A stretch of 64,000 bases of DNA from Pseudomonadota bacterium (GCA_023388075.1 JAEWGX010000107.1:13251-77250); one strand, 5' to 3'. Positions 33,553 to 42,862 are shown, counted from the first letter of the stretch. Notes: generated from the letters alone by a model not told the origin. Numbers and translations are program-made.

Positions 33553-36267
33553 TCAGACGGACAGCACCCCGGGCCAATGGCGCAGCCATTCGCGCCGCCG
33601 GGCCAACTGGCGCCACACGGGATCGTCGCGCTCGACGCGGCGCGAAGCGGCAATCAGTCGACCGACATGCGCCTCCGTGGCCTCGGCAACCCGGGCATCC
33701 TCCACGAGCAGCAACAGCTCGCTCTCCCAGTAGCCGCCGGTGATGTCCATGTTGGCACTGCCGACGGCGCAGGCGCGGCCATCGACGCTCATCAGCTTGG
33801 CATGGACGTGGGATGCGATGGGGCCGAGCCCGGGCTGCCAGGCCCGTTGCTGCGCCACGAGGAACTGGTAGCCCTCCGCCCCCGCGGCCACGAGCGCGTC
33901 CATGCGTGAGTGCACCAGCTCGGTCGCGGCGCTGCGCGCCGTCGCCCACGGCCCTTCGAACGGGGTGCCGTCGTGGGTCGGCGTAAGGTGCCCGAACAGT
34001 GCACGCACCCGCAGTCCGCGCCGCAGCGCCCGCAGGAGCGCATGCTGGATCTCCAGGATCAGCGGAAAGCCGTTGACCACGTCGACGTGGGACGTCGCGG
34101 TCTCGATCAGTGCCAGGTAGGCCTCCAATGTCCAGGCGTCGCGCAGGCCCTCGTGCAGCACGAGCCGCGCGGCGACGTCGCCCGCGGGCCCCTGCCCGAT
34201 GACGTGGAAGGCCTTGCCACCCGCCCGTTGCCACGCGGCGTTGAACGCGTGCTCGAGCTGGCTCACCACCGGTCCCTCGACACGCGCGCCCGCGTCGAGC
34301 CAGGGCACCTCGCGCCAGCTCGACTCCGCGGTGAGCGCCACCTCGTCGAAGCCGGTGTAGTACTCGTGTGAGACGTTGCGCCCGCCCACCAGCGCCACCT
34401 GGTTGTCCACCACCACCATCTTGCGGTGGTCGCGCTGCTTGAGGAGCTTGAGCGTAAGCAGGCCCGTGATCGGATCGGACACGCGCAGCTCCACCCCCGG
34501 CGCGGCACCCAGCCGTTCGAGGATCGGGTTGCTCGCCTTCAGCGACCCGTGCAAGCCATGCAGCGAATCGACCAGCACGCGCACCGTCACGCCGCGCGCT
34601 CCGGCCTGCGCGAGCGCGGTCTCCACCAGGCGGCCGATATCGTCGTCGGCCATCATGTAGGTCTGCAGATGGACGCGGTCGCGCGCGCCGCCGATGGCCT
34701 CCATCAGCCAGCGCCGCGCCTGGACATTGTCGAGCTCGACAGCTACCCGGTTGCCGGCCGCCAGCGGTGCCGCGACGCAGGCGTCGAGGCGCGCCGCGCG
34801 CGAGCGCCCGGGCGGCTGGATCGGCCGAGGCGGCCACGCCCGCCCCCCGGCAAGCTCGTCGGCCCGCAAGGCGGCAAAGTCGACGGTGGCCGGCCTCTCG
34901 TCGCCGTCGTAGACGATCGCCGCGACCGGGAAACCGAAGGTACGCAGCCGTGCGCCGACCCGCGCGAGGCGCACCGGATCGACGGCTTCGGGCACATCGA
35001 GCGCGTCCCCCTCGTCCAGCACCGCCCGGCAATCGATCACGCGAGGCGGCAGCCCCATCGCGTGCAGACGCAGCCGGATGGCGCGGCACGGCTGCATGGG
35101 TCGGATGCGCACCGCGAGCAACTCGAACGACGCATCGCCGCCCTGCGCGTGCGCAGCCAGCGCCCTGAGCGCCTCGTCGGGCAACCCGGCGTCGAAGAGC
35201 ACGAGCGGCCTCTCGCCCGGCCGCACCACCTGGATACGCTGCTCCACCGCGGCGACCGGCCACGCCTCGTCGCGTACCGCCGTGCGAAAGTAGCCGTAGG
35301 CACTGAAGCACTCCTCCACCGGCAGCACCGCGTCCCCGTCGCGGGTGGTGACTCGTGCAACGATTCGGCCGTCTGCGACCAGCGCGATCTCCTGGTCAGG
35401 GATCGGCGTACGCCGCCCCAGGCCGACGGCGTGCTCGAACCGTGCGCGCAGCGCGCCGCCATCGTGCACCACATCGGCGGCGTCGACCCCGCGTTCCGGC
35501 GCCGATACCAGTCGCGGCACCGGCACGGGCGGCAGCAACAGCACGGGCAGCCGTGGGCCGCCCAGCAGGAGCGCGGGGAGGCGGGGGACCACGGCAAGCT
35601 CGATGCTGCGCGTGCGAAAGTGCGCCTCGAGCCACGACCACGCCGACTGGCCCTCGGGCGCGAGCACCTCCACGGTGGCCGGGATGCCGGCAATCTCGAT
35701 CACGGCGGCCAGGTCGGGAAGCAGTGCGGACGAGAGGGTGAGGACGGTGACGCGATGACCTTCCTGCACGCGATCGCGCAGGAAGGTCGCTACCGCCGCG
35801 CTGGCGCGCCGGCCCATGCAGACGCAAGCAAGTTCGGACATCGGGCCGGCAGGCGGGGGCTCGTCGCGCGGCGGCGTCCAGAGCACCGCCACCCCTCGCC
35901 GGCGGCGCAACTCGATCAGCACCGGAAGGTTGCCGAGCGGCATCGAGGCGGTCGCCACCAGCTCGATCCCCCGTTCCGCGGCGAGCGAATCCAGCGCCTC
36001 CAGGTCGAGGCTCGTGGCGAGCATCACCTCGGCCTCGGCCGCAGCCGCGGCAGCTTCCTCGCGCAGCCGCGTCAGGGCCTCGTCGGCTATCCGGTGCAGG
36101 TCGGTCGGCGCGCCGGCCGAAAGGAACGGCAGGCTGCCCGCCGGCATGCGCGCGACGACCACCAGGCGTTCCAGGGCGGGCGCGGTCCGGCGCAGTGCCG
36201 CCAGTGCGAGCTCGGTTGCTTCGCCGAGCTCGGTGAGCAGCAGCGCGCGGCGGTAGCGCAGGCCCAT
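33553..36267 (-). CDS. Large fusion: USP-like domains followed by a phospholipase D / cardiolipin-synthase-like module
   Basis: Protein of 904 residues. The C-terminal half has two HKD motifs: H-R-K-M-V-V-V-D (His614) and H-A-K-L-M-S-V-D (His822), each followed by the conserved G-G/S-x-N block. Together they form one phospholipase D active site of the cardiolipin synthase type. The N-terminal 250 residues contain two regions that look like universal stress protein (Rossmann-like) domains ('MGLRYRRALLLTELGEATELALAAL', 'GRRASAAVATFLRDRV'), separated by a linker rich in Pro. The middle region (about 260-520) is unassigned. No membrane helices are seen, unlike normal cardiolipin synthases. The N-terminal assignment is tentative. 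Confidence 0.8.
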   Translation of the reverse strand: MGLRYRRALLLTELGEATELALAALRRTAPALERLVVVARMPAGSLPFLSAGAPTDLHRIADEALTRLREEAAAAAAEAEVMLATSLDLEALDSLAAERGIELVATASMPLGNLPVLIELRRRRGVAVLWTPPRDEPPPAGPMSELACVCMGRRASAAVATFLRDRVQEGHRVTVLTLSSALLPDLAAVIEIAGIPATVEVLAPEGQSAWSWLEAHFRTRSIELAVVPRLPALLLGGPRLPVLLLPPVPVPRLVSAPERGVDAADVVHDGGALRARFEHAVGLGRRTPIPDQEIALVADGRIVARVTTRDGDAVLPVEECFSAYGYFRTAVRDEAWPVAAVEQRIQVVRPGERPLVLFDAGLPDEALRALAAHAQGGDASFELLAVRIRPMQPCRAIRLRLHAMGLPPRVIDCRAVLDEGDALDVPEAVDPVRLARVGARLRTFGFPVAAIVYDGDERPATVDFAALRADELAGGRAWPPRPIQPPGRSRAARLDACVAAPLAAGNRVAVELDNVQARRWLMEAIGGARDRVHLQTYMMADDDIGRLVETALAQAGARGVTVRVLVDSLHGLHGSLKASNPILERLGAAPGVELRVSDPITGLLTLKLLKQRDHRKMVVVDNQVALVGGRNVSHEYYTGFDEVALTAESSWREVPWLDAGARVEGPVVSQLEHAFNAAWQRAGGKAFHVIGQGPAGDVAARLVLHEGLRDAWTLEAYLALIETATSHVDVVNGFPLILEIQHALLRALRRGLRVRALFGHLTPTHDGTPFEGPWATARSAATELVHSRMDALVAAGAEGYQFLVAQQRAWQPGLGPIASHVHAKLMSVDGRACAVGSANMDITGGYWESELLLLVEDARVAEATEAHVGRLIAASRRVERDDPVWRQLARRREWLRHWPGVLSV

Positions 36268-36277
36268 CGCGAGATTC

Positions 36278-37126
36278 TCAGCGTGCCTCGAGCACCTGAC
36301 GGCCCAGCCACGCCGCGCCGGCGGCCAGGCTCACCGGGTGGCCGATCGCAGCGGCCTCGATGCACAACATGCGCCGATAGTCCTCGTCCGGCAGGTCCGC
36401 GAGCGAGACGGCCCGCTCGGCCCAGGGATTCCAGACGACCGCGTCGGGAAAGCCGCTCGTCGCGATCTCGAGCGAACCCTGCGGGGTCTCGAGCAGCAGC
36501 GGACGCGGCAGGTCGTACCAGATCACGTCGGTCTCGCCGGCGAAGCGCAGCGCCGCCTCGGGTCCGTTGCCGTTCGTGCCCGCGACGGTGTCGAGGCAGC
36601 GCACGCCCTGCAGGCCGTGAAGGCGCGTCGAGGCGATATCGACGACCGCGAGATAGGTGTGCAGGGCCGCAGTGAAGGCGAACGCGGTGCTCCCGGTGTT
36701 GACCGCCTCCAGGCCCAGCTCGAGCCGCTTCCGCGCGAGCCGCACCGACAATCGCAGCGCGAAGGCATGCGGCCACAGGCCCAGGGTGGCGTCATCGTCC
36801 TCCAGCAGGAACGTCGCCGCCTCCTCGCTGCGCGATGCCAGACGCCAGCGCCGGTTGCGTGCGAAGCCGTGGCGCGGCACGTCGAAGTCCGGCCCGCGCC
36901 GGTTGAATTGCGGGAAGATGACCGGTACGCCGCCGCGGATCGAGGCGCCGTCGCCCAGGGCGGAGGTGGGCGACAGGTACAGCCACTCGCGCCCGCCTGC
37001 CGGAGTCCAGCTCACGACGTGCGCGCCGTGCAGCAGCACCACGACGCGGTCTCCCGCGGGGGTGGCGAGCACCACGGCGGGCTGCCCGCGGAAGGTGGTT
37101 GCCCCGCTCGTGTCCGTTCCTGCCAT
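36278..37126 (-). CDS. D-hexose-6-phosphate mutarotase (aldose 1-epimerase family)
   Basis: Protein of 282 residues. 'VVLLHGAHVVSWTPAGGREWLYLSP' and 'RGGVPVIFPQF' in the first third, 'PRHGFARNRRW' with the catalytic His, and 'TAALHTYLAVVDI' with the second His, are the signatures of the YeaD/glucose-6-phosphate 1-epimerase group. The enzyme interconverts the alpha and beta anomers of hexose 6-phosphates in the cytoplasm. It is preceded by benE with one base between them and followed 10 bases later by the phospholipase D fusion gene, so the three may form one transcript. Confidence 0.9.
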   Translation of the reverse strand: MAGTDTSGATTFRGQPAVVLATPAGDRVVVLLHGAHVVSWTPAGGREWLYLSPTSALGDGASIRGGVPVIFPQFNRRGPDFDVPRHGFARNRRWRLASRSEEAATFLLEDDDATLGLWPHAFALRLSVRLARKRLELGLEAVNTGSTAFAFTAALHTYLAVVDIASTRLHGLQGVRCLDTVAGTNGNGPEAALRFAGETDVIWYDLPRPLLLETPQGSLEIATSGFPDAVVWNPWAERAVSLADLPDEDYRRMLCIEAAAIGHPVSLAAGAAWLGRQVLEAR

Positions 37127-37127
37127 G

Positions 37128-38339
37128 TCACGTCCTCCCGGCCAGCATCCGCGCCGTCACCGCCCCCGCCACCAGGCCCCAGAAGGCGGCTCCGATCGAC
37201 AGCAGCGTGATGCCGGAGAGGGTCACCAGGAAGGTGACCACCGCCGGCTCGCGCCAGCGCTCGTCCCGAGTCGCCGCGGCGAGCCCGTTGCCGATGGTAC
37301 CGAGCAGCGCAAGGCCCGCGATCGCCACGACCAGCTCCTGCGGCAATGCGGCGAAGAGCAACGCCACCGCGGTGCCCAGCAGGCCCATCATCAGGTAGAA
37401 CACGCCCGCGGCGATGGACGCGCGGTAGCGCCGCGCCGGATCCTCGTGCGCCTGGGGGTTGGCGCAGATGGCGGCGGTGATCGCCGCCAGGTTCACCGCG
37501 TACGCCCCGAAGGGCGCGAGCAGCACCGTGGTCGCGCCGGTCCAGGCGATGAGGGGCGAGATCGGCGGCCGATAGCCGGAAGCCTTCAGCACCGCCACGC
37601 CCGGCACGTTCTGGGAGGCCATCGTCACGACGAAGAGCGGCAGGCCGACGCCGATCAGCACCGGAACCGAAAAGGTCGGCGCGACGAAGTGAGGTACGGC
37701 CGGGGCGAACGCCAGGTCGGCCGAGTCGATCCTGCCGAGGAGGAACGCCATGGCAAGCCCGGTCGCCACCACCAGGATCACGGCGTAGCGCGGCAGCCAG
37801 CGGCGACCGCCGATGTAGACGGCGCACATGGCCAGCACCAGCGCCGGCTCGGTACCGGCGGCCGCGAACGCGTCGATGCCGAAGCGGGCGAGCACGCCGG
37901 CAAGCAGCGCCGAGGCGAGCGGCACGGGGATGCGGTGGATCGCCCGCTCGAACCAGCCGGTCACCCCGGTGAGCAGGATGAGCGCCCCGCTGAACACGAA
38001 GGCCCCGATGGCATCCGACATCGGCACGCCCACCAGGCTGGTCGCGAGCAGCGCCGCCCCGGGCGTCGACCATGCGGTCACGATCGGCATGCGATAGCGC
38101 CAGGAGAGCCCGATGCAGGTGACACCCATCGCGACGCCGAGCGCGAGCAGCCACGAGCCCGTCTGCGCCGGCGTCGCGCCCGCGGCAGCGGCCGCCTGGA
38201 ACACCAGCACGGCCGAGCTGGTATAGCCCACCAGCACCGCGACCATTCCGGCGACGATCGGGGGCAGCCAGGCGCCAACCAGGCCGTCCGCCGGCGCGGT
38301 TCCCGACTCGGATTGCGCCGTGCGATCGTCCGATTCCAT
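37128..38339 (-). CDS. benE: BenE-family benzoate/aromatic-acid inner-membrane transporter
   Basis: Protein of 403 residues with about 11-12 hydrophobic helices. 'PPIVAGMVAVLVGYTSSAVLVFQAA', 'SWRYRMPIVTAWSTPGAALL' and 'VVTMASQNVPGVAVLKASGY' are the strongly conserved BenE blocks. BenE is a proton symporter of benzoate. The start at 38339 keeps a short acidic N-terminus; upstream in-frame codons lack family similarity. A 20-bp palindrome lies 43 bp ahead of it, shared with the divergent TRAP operon, so both uptake systems may be under one regulator. Confidence 0.9.
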   Translation of the reverse strand: MESDDRTAQSESGTAPADGLVGAWLPPIVAGMVAVLVGYTSSAVLVFQAAAAAGATPAQTGSWLLALGVAMGVTCIGLSWRYRMPIVTAWSTPGAALLATSLVGVPMSDAIGAFVFSGALILLTGVTGWFERAIHRIPVPLASALLAGVLARFGIDAFAAAGTEPALVLAMCAVYIGGRRWLPRYAVILVVATGLAMAFLLGRIDSADLAFAPAVPHFVAPTFSVPVLIGVGLPLFVVTMASQNVPGVAVLKASGYRPPISPLIAWTGATTVLLAPFGAYAVNLAAITAAICANPQAHEDPARRYRASIAAGVFYLMMGLLGTAVALLFAALPQELVVAIAGLALLGTIGNGLAAATRDERWREPAVVTFLVTLSGITLLSIGAAFWGLVAGAVTARMLAGRT

Positions 38340-38381
38340 ATAGCGCCTTGCGGTGAAGCGGCGCATTATGCCGTGAGCTGT

Positions 38382-38401
38382 ATACTTTAGGTCTAAAGTA
38401 T
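38382..38401. promoter_or_regulatory. 20-bp palindrome between benE and the TRAP operon (operator candidate)
   Basis: ATACTTTAG, two bases, CTAAAGTAT: two perfect 9-bp arms in an interval of 155 bp between divergent starts. It lies 43 bp from the benE start and 94 bp from dctP. A TTTAG-N2-CTAAA core resembles operators of MarR-family regulators of aromatic catabolism (inference). No regulator gene lies in the immediate neighbourhood. Confidence 0.6.
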
Positions 38402-38494
38402 CATGTCGACTGAACGCGCCGGGCGGCCCGTTGGAGGGTCCCGGCGGCTTGTCTGCCAGCGCCGCTCCGCGGCCGCCAACCATCCAGGAAGCAA

Positions 38495-39469
38495 ATGAAA
38501 CTCCAACGCATTCTCCCGTCGCTGCTGGCCGGTGTCGCGACCGGTCTCGTCATGGTTTCTGCCCAAGCCCAGGAGGTGACGCTGCGGGCGATCAACGCCT
38601 TCCAGGAAGGCACCTACTTCGCGAGCCAATTCGAGGCCTTCGTCAAGCGGGTCAACGAGGAAGGCAAGGGCCTGGTGAAGATCAACTACATCGGCGGACC
38701 GAAGGCCATCCCGACGATGGAGCAGGCCTCCGCGCTGCGCAACGGCGTGGTGGACCTGGCCAACACCACGGTCGCCTACACCGCCAGCATCGTACCGGAG
38801 GGGCTTGCGCTCAACTACGCGACCCTGCCCTTCGCCGAGATCCGCAAGAACGGCGGCCTGGAATACCTCAACAAGATCATGCAAGAGAAGGGGCTCTTCT
38901 ACCTGGCCAAGACCGGCGGGGACATCGGCTACCACGTCTACCTCAACAAGAAGATCGAGAAGGCCGACCTCTCCGGCCTCAAGATCCGCATCTCGCCGCT
39001 CTACCGCGACTTCTTCGCGCAGCTGGGCGCGACCGTCATGCAGACCGCCGGCGGCGAGGTCTACACCGCGCTCGAGCGCGGCGTGGTCGACGGCTACGGT
39101 TGGCCCACTATCGGCATCTTCGATTTCGGGTGGCAGGAGCGGACCAAGTATCGGGTCGATCCGAGCTTCTATTCGCTCGAGCTCGGCATCCAGTTCAACG
39201 CCCGCAAGTGGGCGAGCCTCACCGCCGAGCAGCGGGCCTTCCTCGAGAAGATGGCTCAGTGGATCGAGGAGAAGTCCGCCGCCGACGCGGTCAAGGACGC
39301 CGAGGCCGAGCTGAAGAAGCAGGCGGCGGCCGGCATCGAGACGATCAAGCTGAGCGATGCCGAAGCCAAGCGCTTCCTCGAGATCTCGCAGCAGGCCGGT
39401 TGGGCTGCGGTCGCCAAGGCCAGTCCCGCGCACGGCGAGAAGCTGCGCGGATTCATGACGGGGAAGTAG
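38495..39469 (+). CDS. dctP: TRAP transporter, periplasmic substrate-binding protein (DctP family)
   Basis: Protein of 324 residues, with AGGAA 5 bases before the start. A signal peptide ends near S-A-Q-A (residue 24-27). 'GLKIRISPLYRDFFAQLGATVMQTAGGEVYTALERGVVDGYGWP' in two halves contains the Arg that fixes the substrate carboxylate and the family signature. It delivers a carboxylic acid to the DctQM permease. First gene of a three-gene operon (28 bases to dctQ). With BenE next door, the ligand may be an aromatic acid (inference). Confidence 0.92.
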   Translation: MKLQRILPSLLAGVATGLVMVSAQAQEVTLRAINAFQEGTYFASQFEAFVKRVNEEGKGLVKINYIGGPKAIPTMEQASALRNGVVDLANTTVAYTASIVPEGLALNYATLPFAEIRKNGGLEYLNKIMQEKGLFYLAKTGGDIGYHVYLNKKIEKADLSGLKIRISPLYRDFFAQLGATVMQTAGGEVYTALERGVVDGYGWPTIGIFDFGWQERTKYRVDPSFYSLELGIQFNARKWASLTAEQRAFLEKMAQWIEEKSAADAVKDAEAELKKQAAAGIETIKLSDAEAKRFLEISQQAGWAAVAKASPAHGEKLRGFMTGK

Positions 39470-39497
39470 GCGCGCGACACTCCATGCCGGAGTCCGC

Positions 39498-40109
39498 ATG
39501 ACTCGCTCGCTGCCGACCCGGCTGTATCGCCTGCTGCTTGACGCCTGCGGGGTGGCGGCGGGCGCGCTGGTCGGCGCGATGACCTTCCTGGTGGGCTACG
39601 ACGTCCTTGCCCGCAACCTCGGCTGGGGCAGCGTGGTGTGGGTGATGGACATCACGGAGTACATGCTGCCGCTCGCCACCTGCCTTGCGGCCCCGTGGCT
39701 CATGTACCAGAACATGCACATCCGGTTGGATGTGCTGAACATGGTGCTGTCGCCGCGCACCCTCGCCACGATCGACCGGGTGGCCTCCCTGATCGGCGCG
39801 GTGGTGAGCGTGGCCATCACCTGGTATGCGTTTGCAGTCATCGCCGACAGTCGCGCGGCTGCTTCCATCGTGATGAAGACGATCATCTTCCCGGAGTGGT
39901 GGGTGTACATACCGGTCCCGTTCGGGTTCGGCCTGCTCGCGGTGGAATGCATCCGGCGGCTGCTCTTCGGACCCGGGGTACCGCTTGGAACGGTGGACTC
40001 GCCCGACCTGACCGCGGTCCACGCGCCCGGCCCCGATTCGCCCGAGACCGGCGGAGGACGCGCTTCTGCCGCCGATTCGCCGGCACCACCGGACGGCGGA
40101 TCGCGATGA
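39498..40109 (+). CDS. dctQ: TRAP transporter, small permease (DctQ family)
   Basis: Protein of 203 residues with four hydrophobic helices; 'MTFLVGYDVLARNLGWGSVVWVMDITEYMLPLATCLAAPWLMYQNMHIRLDVL' in its parts shows the conserved pattern of the small subunit. The C-terminal 35 residues are Pro/Gly/Ser/Asp-rich and lie beyond the family end. The stop overlaps the dctM start (ATGA). Confidence 0.88.
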   Translation: MTRSLPTRLYRLLLDACGVAAGALVGAMTFLVGYDVLARNLGWGSVVWVMDITEYMLPLATCLAAPWLMYQNMHIRLDVLNMVLSPRTLATIDRVASLIGAVVSVAITWYAFAVIADSRAAASIVMKTIIFPEWWVYIPVPFGFGLLAVECIRRLLFGPGVPLGTVDSPDLTAVHAPGPDSPETGGGRASAADSPAPPDGGSR

Positions 40110-41428
40110 TCTGGTGGCAAACGCTTCTCCTGTTGTTCGGGTTGCTCACCGTCCTGCTGCTGGTCGGAGTGCCGGCGGGATTCGCGTTCCTGGCGATCAA
40201 CCTGGTGGGCGCGCTGCTCTACCTCGGGGGCGAGCCGGGGCTGATGCAGGTCGTGCGCAACGCGGTCGCCTCGGTCACCAATTTCTCGCTCACGCCCATC
40301 CCGTTCTTCCTGCTCATGGGCGAAGTGCTTTTCCACACCGGTCTTGCAATGAAGGCGATCGACGCCTTCGACCGCGCGATCCACAGCGTACCGGCGAGGT
40401 TGTCCGTGATCGCGGTGGTGGCCGGTACGGTCTTCTCCGCGATTTCCGGATCCACGATCGGCACCACCGCCCTGCTCGGCAGCCTGCTGCTGCCGCAGAT
40501 GCTCCGCCGCGGCTACCACCCGCGCATCTCCATGGGGCCCATCATGGCGATCGGCGCGGTGGACATGCTGATACCGCCCTCGGCGCTGACCGTGCTGCTG
40601 GGCAGCCTGGCCGGCATCTCGATCTCCGGGCTCCTTCTCGCAGGCGTGGTGCCGGGAGTCCTGCTCGCCACGGTCTTCGTCGCCTACATCATGCTGCGGG
40701 CCTGGATGAATCCGTCGCTCGCCCCTTCCTTCCAGGTGGAGCAGTATCGGGGATGGGCGCGCTGGAAGCCGATGGTGGTCCATGTCACGCCCCTTGTCCT
40801 GATCTTCGTGCTCGTCGTGGTGGGCATGTCCGCCGGCTGGGCGACACCGACCGAGTCCGCGGCGCTGGGCGCGGTGGCGACCATAGCGGTGTGCGCGGCC
40901 TACCGCAGCCTCACCCTGAAGAACCTCGCCAAGGCGTTGACCGGCACCGCGGCGATCTCCTTCACGATCCTGTTCATCATCGTCGGCGCCACCACCTTCT
41001 CCCAGATCCTCGCGTTCTCCGGAGCGATCGACGGGCTGGTGTCGCTGGTGCAGGGTTCCGACCTTGCCTCGTGGCAGGTGCTTTCGCTGATGATGCTGAT
41101 CCTGCTGTTCCTCGGCTGCTTCGTCGACCAGATCAGCATGATGCTGATGACCTTGCCGTTCTACATGCCGCTGGTCGCGCACTTCGGCTGGGATCCGCTC
41201 TGGTTCGGTGTGATGTACCTGATCTGCATGCAGCTCGGCCTGCTCACGCCGCCCTTCGGCATGCTCCTCTTCACCATGCGCAGCGTCGCGCCGGCCGGGA
41301 TCCAGACGAGCGAGATCTTCGCCTCGGTCCTGCCCTACGTCGCCTTCGGCGTCCTGCTGCTGATCGCGGTGGCATTCATTCCGGGGCTGGCGACCGCCGT
41401 GCCCGCCTGGCTCCTGGGCGGCGGCTGA
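40106..41428 (+). CDS. dctM: TRAP transporter, large permease (DctM family)
   Basis: Protein of 440 residues with about 12 hydrophobic helices. The blocks 'VGVPAGFAFLAINLVGALL', 'FFLLMGEVLFHTGLA', 'VVAGTVFSAISGSTIGTTALLG', 'AIGAVDMLIPPSALTVLLG' and 'ATPTESAALGAVATI' are the standard DctM signatures, including sodium-site segments. It is the sodium-driven channel for the DctP ligand. Confidence 0.92.
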   Translation: MIWWQTLLLLFGLLTVLLLVGVPAGFAFLAINLVGALLYLGGEPGLMQVVRNAVASVTNFSLTPIPFFLLMGEVLFHTGLAMKAIDAFDRAIHSVPARLSVIAVVAGTVFSAISGSTIGTTALLGSLLLPQMLRRGYHPRISMGPIMAIGAVDMLIPPSALTVLLGSLAGISISGLLLAGVVPGVLLATVFVAYIMLRAWMNPSLAPSFQVEQYRGWARWKPMVVHVTPLVLIFVLVVVGMSAGWATPTESAALGAVATIAVCAAYRSLTLKNLAKALTGTAAISFTILFIIVGATTFSQILAFSGAIDGLVSLVQGSDLASWQVLSLMMLILLFLGCFVDQISMMLMTLPFYMPLVAHFGWDPLWFGVMYLICMQLGLLTPPFGMLLFTMRSVAPAGIQTSEIFASVLPYVAFGVLLLIAVAFIPGLATAVPAWLLGGG

Positions 41429-41672
41429 GGCCTGCCGGATTCACCGCCACCCTCCCGGGGGACCCGAACCATGGGCCGGTGCGGCCCCCAGGCGACAGTG
41501 CCGGCGCCGTCCATCGGCCGGCAGGTCCCCCAGGCGTCGCGGGGGGCGCCGGGACAGGCGATTGGAGGGACGATGACGCATCCGCGGACGCGGCGTCACC
41601 GAGGCGCGCGAGCCGCGAGCACCGCAGGCCCTTCGGCCCGCGTGGACCGCACGCCGCAACCTCAGCGACACG

Positions 41673-42572
41673 ATGTTCTTCCAGTTCGAACCCTGGCTGG
41701 CCCAGCTGCATTGGACCTTCTCCGGCGAGGCTGGCCGCCTCCTGGTGACTTTCCTCGTCCTCGCGGCCGGCGCGGCCGGCCTCAAGGCGGCGCAGCGCTA
41801 CCTCGGCGGGCATGTCGACGACCGGCCGAACTCCCGCGACCGCGCCCGCCGCCGCTACCTCTGGGTGCGCAACGTGATCGGCGTGGCCTGCGTGCTGGCG
41901 ATCTGCACCATCTGGGCGTCGAAGCTCTCCGGCCTCGCGCTGTCGCTCGCGGCGGTGGCAGGCGCGATCCTGATCGTCAGCAAGGAGATGCTGCTCTGCG
42001 GCTTGGGCTACGTCTTCATCACGTTCAGCCGATCGTTCAATGTCGGCGACTTCATCGAGGTGGGCACCGCAGGCGGGCAGGTCCTGGACGTCGACCTCTT
42101 CGCCACCACGCTGATGGAGACCGGCGCCATGCACCACTTCACCGGGCGTCGCCTGTCGGTCCCCAACGCGAGCTTCTTCACCACGCCGGTGCGCAACCTC
42201 TCGACCACGGGCCACTTCGTGGTGGACACGCTGAGCCTCACCATACCGTTCGACTTCGACCTGCGCCGGGTCGAGGCGCTCGCGCTCGAGTCTGCCCGGG
42301 CCGTCTGCAGCGACTGGCAGGCCGACGCATTGCGTCACATGGAGCGACTTGGGGCGGTCGAGCTGGTTGCGTTGCCGAACGCGGAGCCAAAGGCGATCTT
42401 CGAGCCGGTGGACGCGAAGGAATCGAACCTGCTGATCCGCTTCGCCTGCCCGGCACAACGGCGGGCGGCGGCCAAGCAGGAACTGATGAAGGCCTTCTGG
42501 GGCCGGCTCGCCACCGAAGGGCTCATCGGGGCCAGGCGCGATCTGCCGGCGACCGTTCCGGAAGACGCCTAG
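41673..42572 (+). CDS. MscS-family mechanosensitive ion channel
   Basis: Protein of 299 residues. Three hydrophobic helices lie in the first 120 residues; the pore-lining region 'GLALSLAAVAGAILIVSKEMLL' and the following 'FITFSRSFNVGDFIEV' are the MscS pore and beta-domain start. The Gly/Ala packing of the pore helix is present but not identical to E. coli MscS. It releases ions at high membrane tension. A 244-bp gap separates it from dctM, in which I see no gene. It overlaps the convergent small lipoprotein gene by 4 bases. Confidence 0.88.
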   Translation: MFFQFEPWLAQLHWTFSGEAGRLLVTFLVLAAGAAGLKAAQRYLGGHVDDRPNSRDRARRRYLWVRNVIGVACVLAICTIWASKLSGLALSLAAVAGAILIVSKEMLLCGLGYVFITFSRSFNVGDFIEVGTAGGQVLDVDLFATTLMETGAMHHFTGRRLSVPNASFFTTPVRNLSTTGHFVVDTLSLTIPFDFDLRRVEALALESARAVCSDWQADALRHMERLGAVELVALPNAEPKAIFEPVDAKESNLLIRFACPAQRRAAAKQELMKAFWGRLATEGLIGARRDLPATVPEDA

Positions 42573-42862
42573 AACCGGTGGTAGGGACGCCCGTGGTAGC
42601 GCGGTCCGGAGCCGCGGCCGTCGTAGCGCGGCGCATGACGGGGTGCATAGCGGGGCGCATGGTAGTGGCGCGGCGGCGGCACGCGATAGTGGTAGTGCCC
42701 GTAGAACCCGAATGGATTCACCACCACGGCCGGGGGCGGCGTCACGACAACGGGCGCCGGCGTGACGATCCCGCCGTCGGGGGTGGCGTAGACGGCGCAA
42801 CCGCTCGTCACCACGACCGCCACCAGCGCCAGACAGACTCTCAGCCCACGACCGATCTGCAT
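42569..42862 (-). CDS. Small lipoprotein with a His/Tyr/Pro/Arg-rich tail
   Basis: Protein of 97 residues. Residues 1-22 form a lipoprotein signal with lipobox T-S-G-C (Cys22). A Val/Pro-rich middle is followed by a tail (about 55-97) consisting almost entirely of H, Y, R, P and G in repeats such as H-Y-H and P-R-Y. Similar small lipoproteins are common in Burkholderiales; function unknown. The His/Tyr-rich tail could bind metal or be a structural, cell-envelope segment (inference). Codon use and GC are like the neighbours. Confidence 0.8.
   Translation of the reverse strand: MQIGRGLRVCLALVAVVVTSGCAVYATPDGGIVTPAPVVVTPPPAVVVNPFGFYGHYHYRVPPPRHYHAPRYAPRHAPRYDGRGSGPRYHGRPYHRF

Noticed and set aside
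34426..36675. Open frame of 749 codons on the strand opposite to the phospholipase D fusion
   Set aside because: It mirrors the codon phase of a GC-rich gene; the product is Arg/His-rich without any family motif, while the opposite strand has two HKD motifs.
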